Source: Bacteroidales bacterium
Lineage (GTDB): Bacteria > Bacteroidota > Bacteroidia > Bacteroidales > UBA932
Length of the DNA stretch: 19,481 nucleotides
Reading direction: 5' to 3'
Assembly: GCA_017555925.1 (NCBI GenBank)
Contig: JAFZFL010000058.1
Coordinates: forward strand, 1-19,481
The translations under genes were made by a program, and so were the position numbers. The notes beneath the pieces are model-generated. The model worked only from the letters and a program-made list of their open reading frames with translations, was not told the origin of the DNA and did no database searches. Each line of letters begins with the position of its first letter. The first letter of the stretch is position 1. Positions 8,215 to 15,304 of the stretch are shown piece by piece.

Positions 8215-9660
8215 CTATTTTTTTCTGAACAGAAGCAACCCGAAGAATGTGATTGCCGCACAAACTGCAATTAGTGAAAATCCAAAACTGAAGATATAAT
8301 TTTCAATAACATAACAGATGGCTGGAGCTGCAATACATACATAAGGGACAACTTTGTCCTTAATGTTGACTTTGGTAAGTATACCCAACATGAACAATCC
8401 CAATAGAGGGCCATAGGTATATGAGGCAATCTGATATACCATATTAATTACAGCATCATTCTTAAGCACATTGAAGACAACAATCATCAATACAAAAAGA
8501 ACTGCCATAAGATATGTTACATTCATTCTCACCTTTTTCTTCTTGTTGTCGTCCCAATTATGCTTCTCAATACCAACAAGGTCAATACAAGTAGAAGTGG
8601 TTAGAGATGTAAGAGCGTTTGCACAAGTTGGATAAGCAGCCGAAATCAAACCTACAAAGAAAATAACACCAACTACAGGGCTCAATGAAAGGGCTACAGT
8701 AGGGAATATCTTGTCTGCCTCCAATTTTCCAGCACCTGTAGTAACAGCTTGAATCAATTCAGGATGACTCTGCATGAAAATTGCCAAAACCGCACCCAAT
8801 GTAACAAAAAGCAGGTTGATAGGAATCATCATTAGAATTGAGGTCATTACATTCTTTTGTGCCTCTTTAATATTTTTACAGCTCAAGCTCTTTTGCATCA
8901 TAGCCTGGTCAAGACCTGTCATCGCTATTGGAATAAGCACACCGCTCAAGAAACGTTTCAACCAATGTGTAGGAGCAGCTGTATCTTTATTGAAGAGATT
9001 TGAAAATTCACTCTCGTGAACATTCTTGAGCATATCACCGAAACTCCAATCCAACTGGTTGCAGATAACACCAACCGACACTATAATTGCTACAATCATA
9101 AATGTAGTCTGAATTGTATCGGTATAAATGATTGTCTTAACTCCACCCTTCATTGTATATAGTATGGCCAATCCCACAAAGATTATTGCGGCAACAACAA
9201 ACGGCACTCCAAGTGGCTGCAATACAAAGTTATAAAGTACAAAAATCACAAGGAATGTTCTTACAGTTGCACCCAATAGTCTTGAAACTATAAAGAAAGA
9301 GGCGCCTGTCTTATAACTGTAAGCACCAAAACGCTGTTCAAGATATGAATAAATGGAAGTAAGGTTCAATTTGAAGTAGAGCGGCAAAAGGAGTCCTGCA
9401 ATTATGGCATAACCAAAGAACATTCCAAATACCATAGGCATGTAATAGAAGTTCTCGTTAATTACATTACCAGGCAAAGACATGAATGAAACACCCGACA
9501 TTGAGGATCCGATCATACCAAACGCCACAAGGAACCAGTTTGAACTCTTGTTTCCGGTAAAATAGGTTTTGCTGTCGGAATTGCGGCTTGTAAGCCATGC
9601 AATAAAGAACAGCAATAAAGTATACAATACAAAAGTGATTAAAAGGATTGTAGTATTCAT
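8215..9660 (-). CDS. Sodium:solute symporter (SSS family), candidate MurNAc transporter
   Basis: This 481-residue inner-membrane protein has about 13 hydrophobic segments and clear SSS-family sequence. GMIGSSMSGVSFMSLPGNV at about 48-66 corresponds to the sodium-site region of helix 1, followed by the TSIYSYLEQRFG segment, and MTLGD-like residues are replaced by MKGGVKTIIYTDTIQ in mid-protein. SSS proteins couple Na+ entry to uptake of sugars, amino acids, sialic acids and other solutes. The substrate cannot be read directly, but the gene lies 18 bases after recR in an apparent operon with murQ and a BadF-type kinase. Import of N-acetylmuramic acid or another amino sugar is therefore the best guess. 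A three-gene MurNAc transporter-kinase-etherase cluster is known in Tannerella forsythia; whether this protein is orthologous to that transporter is untested. Confidence 0.85.
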   Translation of the reverse strand: MNTTILLITFVLYTLLLFFIAWLTSRNSDSKTYFTGNKSSNWFLVAFGMIGSSMSGVSFMSLPGNVINENFYYMPMVFGMFFGYAIIAGLLLPLYFKLNLTSIYSYLEQRFGAYSYKTGASFFIVSRLLGATVRTFLVIFVLYNFVLQPLGVPFVVAAIIFVGLAILYTMKGGVKTIIYTDTIQTTFMIVAIIVSVGVICNQLDWSFGDMLKNVHESEFSNLFNKDTAAPTHWLKRFLSGVLIPIAMTGLDQAMMQKSLSCKNIKEAQKNVMTSILMMIPINLLFVTLGAVLAIFMQSHPELIQAVTTGAGKLEADKIFPTVALSLSPVVGVIFFVGLISAAYPTCANALTSLTTSTCIDLVGIEKHNWDDNKKKKVRMNVTYLMAVLFVLMIVVFNVLKNDAVINMVYQIASYTYGPLLGLFMLGILTKVNIKDKVVPYVCIAAPAICYVIENYIFSFGFSLIAVCAAITFFGLLLFRKK

Positions 9661-9678
9661 ATAAGTTTTTTAAGAAAT

Positions 9679-10293
9679 TTAAAGTTTGAACAGATGTCTG
9701 TTTTCAATACTCTTACCCAATGTAAGTTCATCTGTATATTCAAGATCATCACCAAAACCTACTCCTCTGGCAATAGTGCTTATCTTCACATTTAATCCCG
9801 ACAGCTTCTTATAAAGGTAAAAAGAGGTAGTCTCACCTTCCATACTTGTACTGAGAGCAAGAATTACCTCTTTTACATTATCATTACGTACCCTCGCAAC
9901 CAATTCTTCAATTGGCAGATCAGAGGGTCCCACACCATCAATGGGAGATATAATGCCACCCAATACATGGTATAGGCCATTATATTGTTGTGTATTCTCA
10001 ATGCTCAAAACATCACGTATGCTCTCCACCACACAAATTATGCTTCTGTCACGTTGACCAGATGAACAGACTTGACAAACATCATTGTCTGAAATCATGT
10101 TGCATACCTTGCAATACTTTACGCCATTCCTAAGTGCTACAAAGGAGTTGGCAAAACGCGCCACATTCTCTTTAGGCTGTTTTAACAGATGAAGGGCAAG
10201 CCTTAATGCACTCTTTCTGCCCACACCCGGCAAAGAAGCAAACTCTTCTACAGCTTTTTCAAGCAATACCGAAGAATAATTCTGTTTGAACAT
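9679..10293 (-). CDS. recR: Recombination mediator protein RecR
   Basis: RecR acts with RecO (and RecF) to load RecA on SSB-coated single-stranded DNA. The 204-residue protein has the full domain order: an N-terminal helix-hairpin-helix ([19 protein letters not shown], about 19-37), a four-cysteine zinc finger (C61, C64, C73, C76), a Toprim domain starting IICVVES with Glu90, and the C-terminal signature [25 protein letters not shown]. It lies between murQ (24-base gap) and the symporter (18-base gap), both on the same strand. Its expression is therefore probably tied to the amino-sugar genes. No recR-specific promoter was seen. Confidence 0.97.
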   Translation of the reverse strand: MFKQNYSSVLLEKAVEEFASLPGVGRKSALRLALHLLKQPKENVARFANSFVALRNGVKYCKVCNMISDNDVCQVCSSGQRDRSIICVVESIRDVLSIENTQQYNGLYHVLGGIISPIDGVGPSDLPIEELVARVRNDNVKEVILALSTSMEGETTSFYLYKKLSGLNVKISTIARGVGFGDDLEYTDELTLGKSIENRHLFKL

Positions 10294-10317
10294 TATACAG
10301 ACGGCAGGAATACCTGA

Positions 10318-11130
10318 TTATTTATGTGTATTGTAATAATCAACCGCATTTCTTACAGAACCATGCTCAAGCAAAAGAGATTTTGCATATTCATAATCTG
10401 TAATTTGTGCCTCCTCCATAATCATTCTGGTACCTCTGTCAACAAGTTTGGCATTGCTTAGCTGCATATCAACCATTTTGTTTCCTTTAACGTGACCCAT
10501 CTTGATCATAGTAGAAGTAGAGATCATGTTAAGGATAAGTTTCTGAGCTGTACCTGATTTCATACGAGTACTACCAGTAACGAACTCAGGGCCTACTACA
10601 GCTACAATTGGAATATCTACCTCAGCTGCAACAGCTGCACCAGGATTACATGTGATGCAGGCAGTTAGAATACCACGTTTTTTAGCCTCTTTAACTGCGC
10701 CAATAACGTATGGAGTAGAACCTGAAGCAGCAATACCTACAACAACATCATTCTCACCCACATTATATGGTTGCATATCATTCCATCCCTGCTCAAAGTC
10801 ATCCTCAGCATTCTCTACAGCCTTTCTGATTGCAGTATCGCCACCTGCTATAAGACCAATGATCAAATCAAATGGAGCACCATATGTAGGAGGAATCTCA
10901 GAAGCATCCAAAATACCAAGACGGCCACTGGTACCTGCACCAAGATAGAAAAGTCTTCCGCCTTTCTTCATTCTCTCAACTATACCGTCAACCAATTTCT
11001 CAATTTGAGGAATACAGTTTTCAACTGCAACAGGAACTTTTTTATCCTCATTGTTCATATTCTGCAGCAACTCTGCAGTTGACATTTTGTCAAGATTTGC
11101 GTAATTAGATGATTGTTCAGTAACTTTCAT
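10318..11130 (-). CDS. murQ: N-acetylmuramic acid 6-phosphate etherase
   Basis: MurQ cleaves the lactyl ether of MurNAc-6-phosphate to give GlcNAc-6-phosphate and D-lactate, a cytoplasmic step in peptidoglycan recycling or MurNAc use. Counting from the ATG at 11130 (270 residues, normal for the family), the SIS domain shows GAGTSGRLG at about 64-72 and DASEIPPTYG with catalytic Glu78. KAVENAED carries the second catalytic Glu (106), and GSTRMKSGTAQK is the MurQ/GckR signature. The frame also has a TTG 30 bases upstream. I prefer the ATG because MKVTEQSSNYANLDKMS matches the family N-terminus and it is preceded by an A-rich stretch. The gene sits 56 bases after the kinase gene. Confidence 0.96.
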   Translation of the reverse strand: MKVTEQSSNYANLDKMSTAELLQNMNNEDKKVPVAVENCIPQIEKLVDGIVERMKKGGRLFYLGAGTSGRLGILDASEIPPTYGAPFDLIIGLIAGGDTAIRKAVENAEDDFEQGWNDMQPYNVGENDVVVGIAASGSTPYVIGAVKEAKKRGILTACITCNPGAAVAAEVDIPIVAVVGPEFVTGSTRMKSGTAQKLILNMISTSTMIKMGHVKGNKMVDMQLSNAKLVDRGTRMIMEEAQITDYEYAKSLLLEHGSVRNAVDYYNTHK

Positions 11131-11186
11131 TTTATATATTTTTAATAAATTATTTTTCAATCCTTTAAATGTAAAACTCCAATCTT

Positions 11187-12020
11187 TCAGTTCTTGTGAT
11201 ACTCAATAAGGCCATCTATAGGAGTCTTCAGAATTTTACCAATCTTCACGCCCCTTGTGGCTGCAACCTCTTTTAATATATCCTGATAATAGAAAGCTAC
11301 AGAACCTACAAGATTAACATCATAATTCTTGTAATCATAATGGTAAATGTTACGGGTAAAGAACTCATCGAAGCTTGTCCTTAGAAGATTGTCAATATGC
11401 GGATGATTTCTGAACTCATTGATGAATGGAGAGAACGAAGCCAAGAAACGGCTTGGAAGCGGCTCTTTGTAAACTTTGGCAACAATTTTTGGGTAGTCAA
11501 GGTCATATCTCTTTACAAACGCCTCCTCAATCTCCTTTGGAAGAAGGCCTTTGATAAAGTCAGATACAAGTTTTCTTCCCAAAACTCCACCACTTGCCTC
11601 ATCTCCCAAAATGAAACCGCCGGCTCTGACATTATCCTTAATCTCTGCACCATCGTAGAAACAGGTGTTTGCTCCGGTACCCATAATGCAGGCAATACCA
11701 GGATTATGACCACATAAAGCACGCGCTGCGGCCAAAAGGTCAGAAGCTACATTACATTTTGATTTAGGGAATACCTCCTTGAATGCATCAGCCAAAGTTT
11801 GAGATAACTCTGGAGACAAAATACCGGCACCGTAGAAGAATACATCCTCAACATCAGCCCCTATCTCCGGCAACAGTTTTGTCTTGAAAATTTCAACAAT
11901 ATACTCTTTTGTCTGGAATACAGGGTTGATACCCTCAGTGTGTACAGATTTTACAGTACCATCATCATAAATTGCTCTCCAATCTACCTTTGTAGATCCG
12001 CTATCTGCTATTAGTTGCAT
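11187..12020 (-). CDS. BadF/BadG-family amino-sugar kinase, probable MurNAc or GlcNAc kinase
   Basis: This 277-residue cytoplasmic ATPase belongs to the ASKHA fold, BadF/BadG/BcrA/BcrD family, which includes N-acetylglucosamine kinases. It has the phosphate-1 motif DSGSTK (6-11), a conserved Asp in ASDLLAAARA (about Asp94, candidate catalytic base), phosphate-2 GTGANT (114-119) and GDEASG (139-144), plus a late VGSVA adenosine-site strand. Next to murQ the likely job is phosphorylation of imported MurNAc at C6 to make the MurQ substrate, as the kinase of the Tannerella forsythia MurNAc cluster does. A GlcNAc kinase role cannot be excluded. It is the first gene after a good promoter and so heads the operon kinase-murQ-recR-symporter-mntP. 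Confidence 0.88.
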   Translation of the reverse strand: MQLIADSGSTKVDWRAIYDDGTVKSVHTEGINPVFQTKEYIVEIFKTKLLPEIGADVEDVFFYGAGILSPELSQTLADAFKEVFPKSKCNVASDLLAAARALCGHNPGIACIMGTGANTCFYDGAEIKDNVRAGGFILGDEASGGVLGRKLVSDFIKGLLPKEIEEAFVKRYDLDYPKIVAKVYKEPLPSRFLASFSPFINEFRNHPHIDNLLRTSFDEFFTRNIYHYDYKNYDVNLVGSVAFYYQDILKEVAATRGVKIGKILKTPIDGLIEYHKN

Positions 12021-12061
12021 GTTATTAAAGTTAGTGTTTTACAAGTGTTTCAAGTGCGCGG

Positions 12062-12093
12062 CAAATTTAGTAAAAAAGTGTGTAATAATCAAT
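12062..12093 (-). promoter_or_regulatory. Promoter of the kinase-murQ-recR-symporter-mntP operon
   Basis: On the minus strand ATTG (12093-12090) is followed after exactly 20 bases by TAAATTTG (12069-12062), a perfect TAnnTTTG -7 element, 42 bases before the kinase ATG. It lies in the 80-base gap after the cyclotransferase gene. No other promoter of this quality was found further down the operon. Confidence 0.65.
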
Positions 12094-12100
12094 TAAAAAT

Positions 12101-12907
12101 TCACCTCTTAACCAGCTCCACCTTAAATATTTTTGGCCAGTTCTTTCCGGTAAGATATACGGAATCGGATGACGGGTCATAAGCAATGCCATTAAGCACA
12201 TCTGTTGAAGATGTAATAAGCGAGCGTGACAAAAGGTTTCTGCAGTCAACTACTCCCCTCACCTTTCCTGTCTCGGGATTTATTATTACAATTGAATCAT
12301 CGCCATATACATTTGCCCAGATCTCTCCATTTATATACTCCAGTTCATTAAGATATTGTACTGGTTTGCCCTTCAAAGTTACCGCAACTTTCCTGTTTAC
12401 GCCAAATGTAAGGGGATCAAGAAAATAGAGTACAGCCGAGCCGTCGGTCATAATAAGTTGCTTTCCATCGGTAGTAAGTCCCCACCCCTCAGTAGGATTC
12501 CACAACTCACCCAAATATATCAAGGTATTTATATCATAAACAAAACATTTGTTCTCCTGCCATGTGAGGATATAGAGATTTCCGTTCAAGACACATGCAC
12601 CCTCGGCAAAATATTTGTTTTCAATATCTATTTTCTCAAGAATCCGTCCAGTTGCCAAATCTGTTTTTCTGAAACTTGACGATCCATATTGTCCACAACT
12701 CTCATATAAATCGTCATTATGAAAAAACAGTCCCTGAGTATATGCAGATCTGTCGTGAGGAAAAGATTGGAGAACTTTTAATGTATAAATATCGGGTTGC
12801 TGCGGATATATATAATTTATAACTCCCGACAGCAAAAAGACTGCTCCAACAACAACAGTCACCCTAATCAAAAATGCTCTATCAAATAAACTGCTCCTAT
12901 TTTTCAT
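12101..12907 (-). CDS. Glutaminyl-peptide cyclotransferase (plant/bacterial beta-propeller type)
   Basis: This 268-residue protein matches the glutamine cyclotransferase family (five-bladed beta-propeller), which converts N-terminal Gln of peptides and proteins to pyroglutamate. An N-terminal hydrophobic segment (about 12-33), preceded by basic residues, acts as a signal peptide or anchor, so the enzyme is periplasmic or membrane-anchored. Family motifs are FPHDRSAYTQGL (49-60), YESCGQYGSSSFRK, FAEGA with Glu102, PTEGWGLT with Glu140, and the NELEY...WANVY segment at about 187-201. The last is the region expected to hold the substrate-binding Glu and Asn/Trp residues. It is followed by a separate promoter for the kinase operon and preceded by an unusual tandem repeat. 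The physiological target is unknown. Confidence 0.9.
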   Translation of the reverse strand: MKNRSSLFDRAFLIRVTVVVGAVFLLSGVINYIYPQQPDIYTLKVLQSFPHDRSAYTQGLFFHNDDLYESCGQYGSSSFRKTDLATGRILEKIDIENKYFAEGACVLNGNLYILTWQENKCFVYDINTLIYLGELWNPTEGWGLTTDGKQLIMTDGSAVLYFLDPLTFGVNRKVAVTLKGKPVQYLNELEYINGEIWANVYGDDSIVIINPETGKVRGVVDCRNLLSRSLITSSTDVLNGIAYDPSSDSVYLTGKNWPKIFKVELVKR

Positions 12908-12921
12908 AACAAATCAAATTG

Positions 12922-12959
12922 CAAAACTAATAACAAAATTCCCAAAACTAATAACAAAA
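12922..12959 (-). promoter_or_regulatory. Tandem 17-base repeat containing two -7 elements, upstream of the cyclotransferase gene
   Basis: The sequence TTTTGTTATTAGTTTTG (minus strand) occurs twice, at 12959-12943 and 12938-12922, with a 21-base period, and each copy ends in a TAGTTTTG match to TAnnTTTG. Only the distal copy has a -33-like box at the right distance (GTTG at 12975-12972, 21-base spacing). The proximal copy could be a second, weaker start or a duplicated binding site. The repeat is directly visible; its role is inferred. Confidence 0.5.
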
Positions 12960-13036
12960 ATTTTACCAGACCAACAAGCACTCCAAAATTTATCCTATCA
13001 ATGGCGCAGATTTCGTAAAAAACGATGGAATATACG

Positions 13037-13044
13037 TATATTTG
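13037..13044 (+). promoter_or_regulatory. Candidate -7 element for the acyl-ACP thioesterase gene
   Basis: TATATTTG followed by C is a perfect TAnnTTTG match 27 bases before the thioesterase ATG. The best upstream box is TTTC at 13011-13014 with 22-base spacing, one base off consensus and slightly long. It faces away from the cyclotransferase promoter in the 164-base divergent gap. Confidence 0.5.
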
Positions 13045-13071
13045 CAGAGTTGGCAATCATGAATTTTAATT

Positions 13072-13878
13072 ATGATTACATACAGGGAAGAGAGTTCCAT
13101 TTTATGGCATAACGTAGATCTGAGACAGGAAATCAAACCGTATGCCTTTTTAAATCTGACGCAGGAAATTGCAGGAAATCACGCAAACAGACTCAATTTT
13201 GGCTATAACGACCTTAAAGAGTGTGAACAGACATGGGTATTGAGCAGAATTAAGGTACGCTACAACAATTATCCAAAATGGCAAGATAAAATAACCCTTG
13301 AAACATGGCACAAAGGGATGCAGTCGCTCTTTGGTTTGAGGGATTTTGCCCTACTCACAGAGGAGGGTTCCCAAGCAATTGTAGCAACAAGTTCGTGGCT
13401 CATCATGAATAGTAAGACTCGTAGAATAGAGAGAGACAACAATTTCTACAACAATCCCGAAATTCTCAAACAGGCAAACCCAAGAAATGCTATTGAAGAG
13501 CCTTGCGACCGCCTTAAAAGCCAGAAGGAGATGGAATTAAAGGGTGAACACATTGTAAAATATTCAGATCTTGATGCTCTCGGACATACAAACAATGCAA
13601 AATATGCAGAGTGGACCACAGATTGTATCGACAGCGAAATTCTTGAAAACTACCGCATAAAGGAGTTTCAGATAAACTTTAATGCAGAAACAAGACTTGG
13701 CGAACAGATAGAGCTATGGCTCAAGGAGATAGATACGCCTGAAAATATCTGCACGACTAACAACATAACAAAAGAAGAGAGTCGTACCGTTTATATAGAA
13801 GGCAAAAGAGAGGGCAAAAGTGTATGCGAAGCCATATTTACATTTGTTCCTTTAGAAATTTGCTCATCCAAATTTTAA
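13072..13878 (+). CDS. Acyl-ACP thioesterase
   Basis: The 268-residue protein matches the FatA-like acyl-ACP thioesterase family, a double hot-dog fold that releases free fatty acids from acyl carrier protein in the cytoplasm. The first hot dog (about 1-140) has TQEIAGNHANRL and the W-V-L-S-R-I-K-V strand (55-62). The second (about 155-255) has the catalytic-region motif DLDALGHTNNAKYAEW (about 166-181), in which Asp168, His172 and Asn174/175 correspond to the acid, His and Asn of plant FatA. The length is standard for bacterial members. The last bases of the gene hold the -33 box of the rnpB promoter. It could shape fatty-acid pools or membrane lipids; chain-length preference cannot be read from sequence. 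Confidence 0.92.
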   Translation: MITYREESSILWHNVDLRQEIKPYAFLNLTQEIAGNHANRLNFGYNDLKECEQTWVLSRIKVRYNNYPKWQDKITLETWHKGMQSLFGLRDFALLTEEGSQAIVATSSWLIMNSKTRRIERDNNFYNNPEILKQANPRNAIEEPCDRLKSQKEMELKGEHIVKYSDLDALGHTNNAKYAEWTTDCIDSEILENYRIKEFQINFNAETRLGEQIELWLKEIDTPENICTTNNITKEESRTVYIEGKREGKSVCEAIFTFVPLEICSSKF

Positions 13879-13890
13879 AGAGTACTTTTG
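13859..13890 (+). promoter_or_regulatory. Promoter of rnpB
   Basis: TTTG at 13859-13862 lies inside the last codons of the thioesterase gene. After exactly 20 bases comes TACTTTTG at 13883-13890, a perfect TAnnTTTG. The predicted start is at about 13897, which coincides with the first base of the P1 stem of the RNase P RNA. This agreement supports both calls. Confidence 0.82.
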
Positions 13891-13897
13891 CAGCATC

Positions 13898-14244
13898 GGC
13901 AGGTTGTTCTATCGCTCAAGAAATTGGGAGGAAAGTCCGGACAAGAGAGGGCATTGCACTGCGGAAAGCGCAGACGGGCGAAAGTTCGTGTTTGGAGTAA
14001 CAGAAAATAACCGCCAGAGTCGGGTTACCCATTCTGGTAAGGGTGAAAATGTGAGGTAAGAGCTCACAAGCAGATACGGCGACGTATTTGCAGTATTCCA
14101 CTGCAACTTGCAAGGCCATGTATACCAACATTCAAGGGTTGCCCGCCCGTTGTTGGGGGGTAGGCTGCAACAGATAAATGATAGAAGCTTCTTAGGGTAG
14201 CAATACCAGTCTGAAGTACAGAATTCGGCTTATAAACCTGCCTA
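13898..14244 (+). ncRNA. rnpB: RNase P RNA, class A
   Basis: This is the catalytic RNA of RNase P, which removes the 5' leader from tRNA precursors. The diagnostic conserved regions are present: GAGGAAAGTCCGGAC at 13928-13942 (CR I / 5' strand of P4), then AACAGAAAATAACCGCC and GGTAAGGGTGAAA with AGGTAAGAGCTCAC (P8-P10/11 region). ACAGAATTCGGCTTAT at 14218-14233 is CR V / 3' strand of P4. The ends pair as P1: GGCAGGTT (13898-13905) with AACCTGCC (14235-14242). About 347 bases is normal for class A. The protein partner rnpA is not in the window. Short open frames on either strand here are chance products of the RNA gene. Confidence 0.97.
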
Positions 14245-14255
14245 CGATCTAAAAC

Positions 14256-14306
14256 GAGGGTGTCCCAAAGCGCAAACACATTAACGCAAAGGATTACCCT
14301 CTTTTT
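14256..14306 (+). terminator. Probable rnpB terminator
   Basis: GAGGGT (14256-14261) can pair with ACCCTC (14296-14301), which is followed directly by TTTTT (14302-14306). The stem is short (6 bp) and the loop long, but an inner GTGT/ACAC pairing (14260-14263 with 14276-14279) could compact it. Position 12 bases after the mature RNA end supports the call. Confidence 0.6.
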
Positions 14307-14334
14307 GTATGGAAGTGGAATTGTTGCAAATTTG
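14304..14334 (+). promoter_or_regulatory. Candidate promoter of the EFR1 ferredoxin gene
   Basis: TTTG at 14304-14307 overlaps the T-tract of the rnpB terminator. After 19 bases comes CAAATTTG at 14327-14334, a 7 of 8 match to TAnnTTTG, followed by C. The predicted start would fall close to the ATG at 14350, giving a very short leader. Confidence 0.5.
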
Positions 14335-14349
14335 CATTAAAAAATTGCT

Positions 14350-15219
14350 ATGAAAATTCATGCTATATATTTCAGCCCGACAGGTGGAACAAAAAAAGTG
14401 GTCACTGAGATTGCAAAGGGATTTTGTGATGGTTATGGTTCCAGAGAGGAGATGAGTGAGAGCCGCATTCAAGTGCATGATTTCACTTTACCGTCGGGAA
14501 GAGAGGCTATACCCGACATTGGTTGTGGCGATATAGCTGTAATTGGGACTCCTGTGTATGCCGGACGTGTTCCGAACCTGCTTCTCAAATATATAGAGAG
14601 TTTAGCCGGTAATGGGGCACTTACAGTTCCGGTAGTGACATACGGCAACCGAAATTTTGATGATGCCCTCATTGAATTGAGGGATTTGCTTGTCGGGTGT
14701 AATTTTAAACCTATAGCTGCTGCAGCATTTGTTGCCCAACACTCTTTTTCAAACACTTTGGGGGCGGGAAGACCAGATTATGAGGATTTGTCACAGGCGT
14801 ATGATATGGGCAGGAGGTTATGCGGCAAATTGTTGCAAACTGGCATAGGAATTCCTTATGTTTCTGCAATTGATGCTGGAGATATCCTATTGGTGGAAGT
14901 TCCGGGAAACAGTGGCGATTCACGTGTATACTACCAGCCTAAAGATAATGGGGGCAATTTTATTGATATAAGGAGAGTGAAACCAAAGACTTTGGAGAAG
15001 TGCTTCGATTGCGGACATTGTGCAGAGATTTGCCCTATGGGCGCAATATCTTTTGTGGATTATAAGTCAATTACAGGAATTTGCATAAAGTGCAACGCCT
15101 GCATTAAAGAGTGTAAGGCTGGGGCAAAATATTTTGATGATGAGGGATACCTGTTCCATAAGGAGGATCTTGAAAAAAGATACCAGAGCGTTAAAAAGAA
15201 TCTTATTATAGTTCCTTAA
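14350..15219 (+). CDS. EFR1-family ferredoxin: flavodoxin domain fused to two [4Fe-4S] clusters
   Basis: The 289-residue protein is a predicted cytoplasmic electron carrier. The N-terminal flavodoxin-like domain (about 1-160) opens with the FMN phosphate-binding loop SPTGGTKK (9-16) and has the GTPVYAGRVP and VTYGNRNFDDAL loops. The C-terminal part holds two complete bacterial ferredoxin motifs: C218, C221, C224, C228 (CxxCxxCxxxCP) and C245, C248, C251, C255 (CxxCxxCxxxC). This architecture matches EFR1-family flavodoxin/ferredoxin proteins, whose partners are mostly unknown. It stands alone between rnpB and the convergent cyuA. All cluster cysteines are intact. Confidence 0.88.
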   Translation: MKIHAIYFSPTGGTKKVVTEIAKGFCDGYGSREEMSESRIQVHDFTLPSGREAIPDIGCGDIAVIGTPVYAGRVPNLLLKYIESLAGNGALTVPVVTYGNRNFDDALIELRDLLVGCNFKPIAAAAFVAQHSFSNTLGAGRPDYEDLSQAYDMGRRLCGKLLQTGIGIPYVSAIDAGDILLVEVPGNSGDSRVYYQPKDNGGNFIDIRRVKPKTLEKCFDCGHCAEICPMGAISFVDYKSITGICIKCNACIKECKAGAKYFDDEGYLFHKEDLEKRYQSVKKNLIIVP

Positions 15220-15249
15220 GGAGGGATTGCCCGTAAGATAAAAAAAAGA

Positions 15250-15295
15250 GGGCAACCCAAAATGATGCGGAAATTACAACATATATGGATTGCCC
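15250..15295 (-). terminator. Intrinsic terminator of the amidase-cyuA unit
   Basis: On the minus strand GGGCAATCC (15295-15287) pairs with GGGTTGCCC (15258-15250), 9 bp with one T-G wobble, and is followed by TCTTTTTTTT, a strong U-tract. It starts 10 bases after the cyuA stop. A further copy of the 5' arm lies at 15232-15223, so the central arm can pair with either side and may also serve the convergent plus-strand gene. Confidence 0.75.
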
Positions 15296-15304
15296 GAGCA
15301 ATTT

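Noticed and set aside
8215..9660. Naming the symporter NanT or PutP
   Set aside because: The SSS family is broad and substrate cannot be told from motifs; no sialic-acid or proline genes are adjacent.
11131..11160. Upstream TTG start for murQ
   Set aside because: The ten added residues have no family similarity, while the ATG at 11130 gives the usual MurQ N-terminus and length.
13909..14279. Short minus-strand open frames of 65-71 codons across this stretch
   Set aside because: The stretch is RNase P RNA on the plus strand; the frames overlap each other and have no protein-like features.
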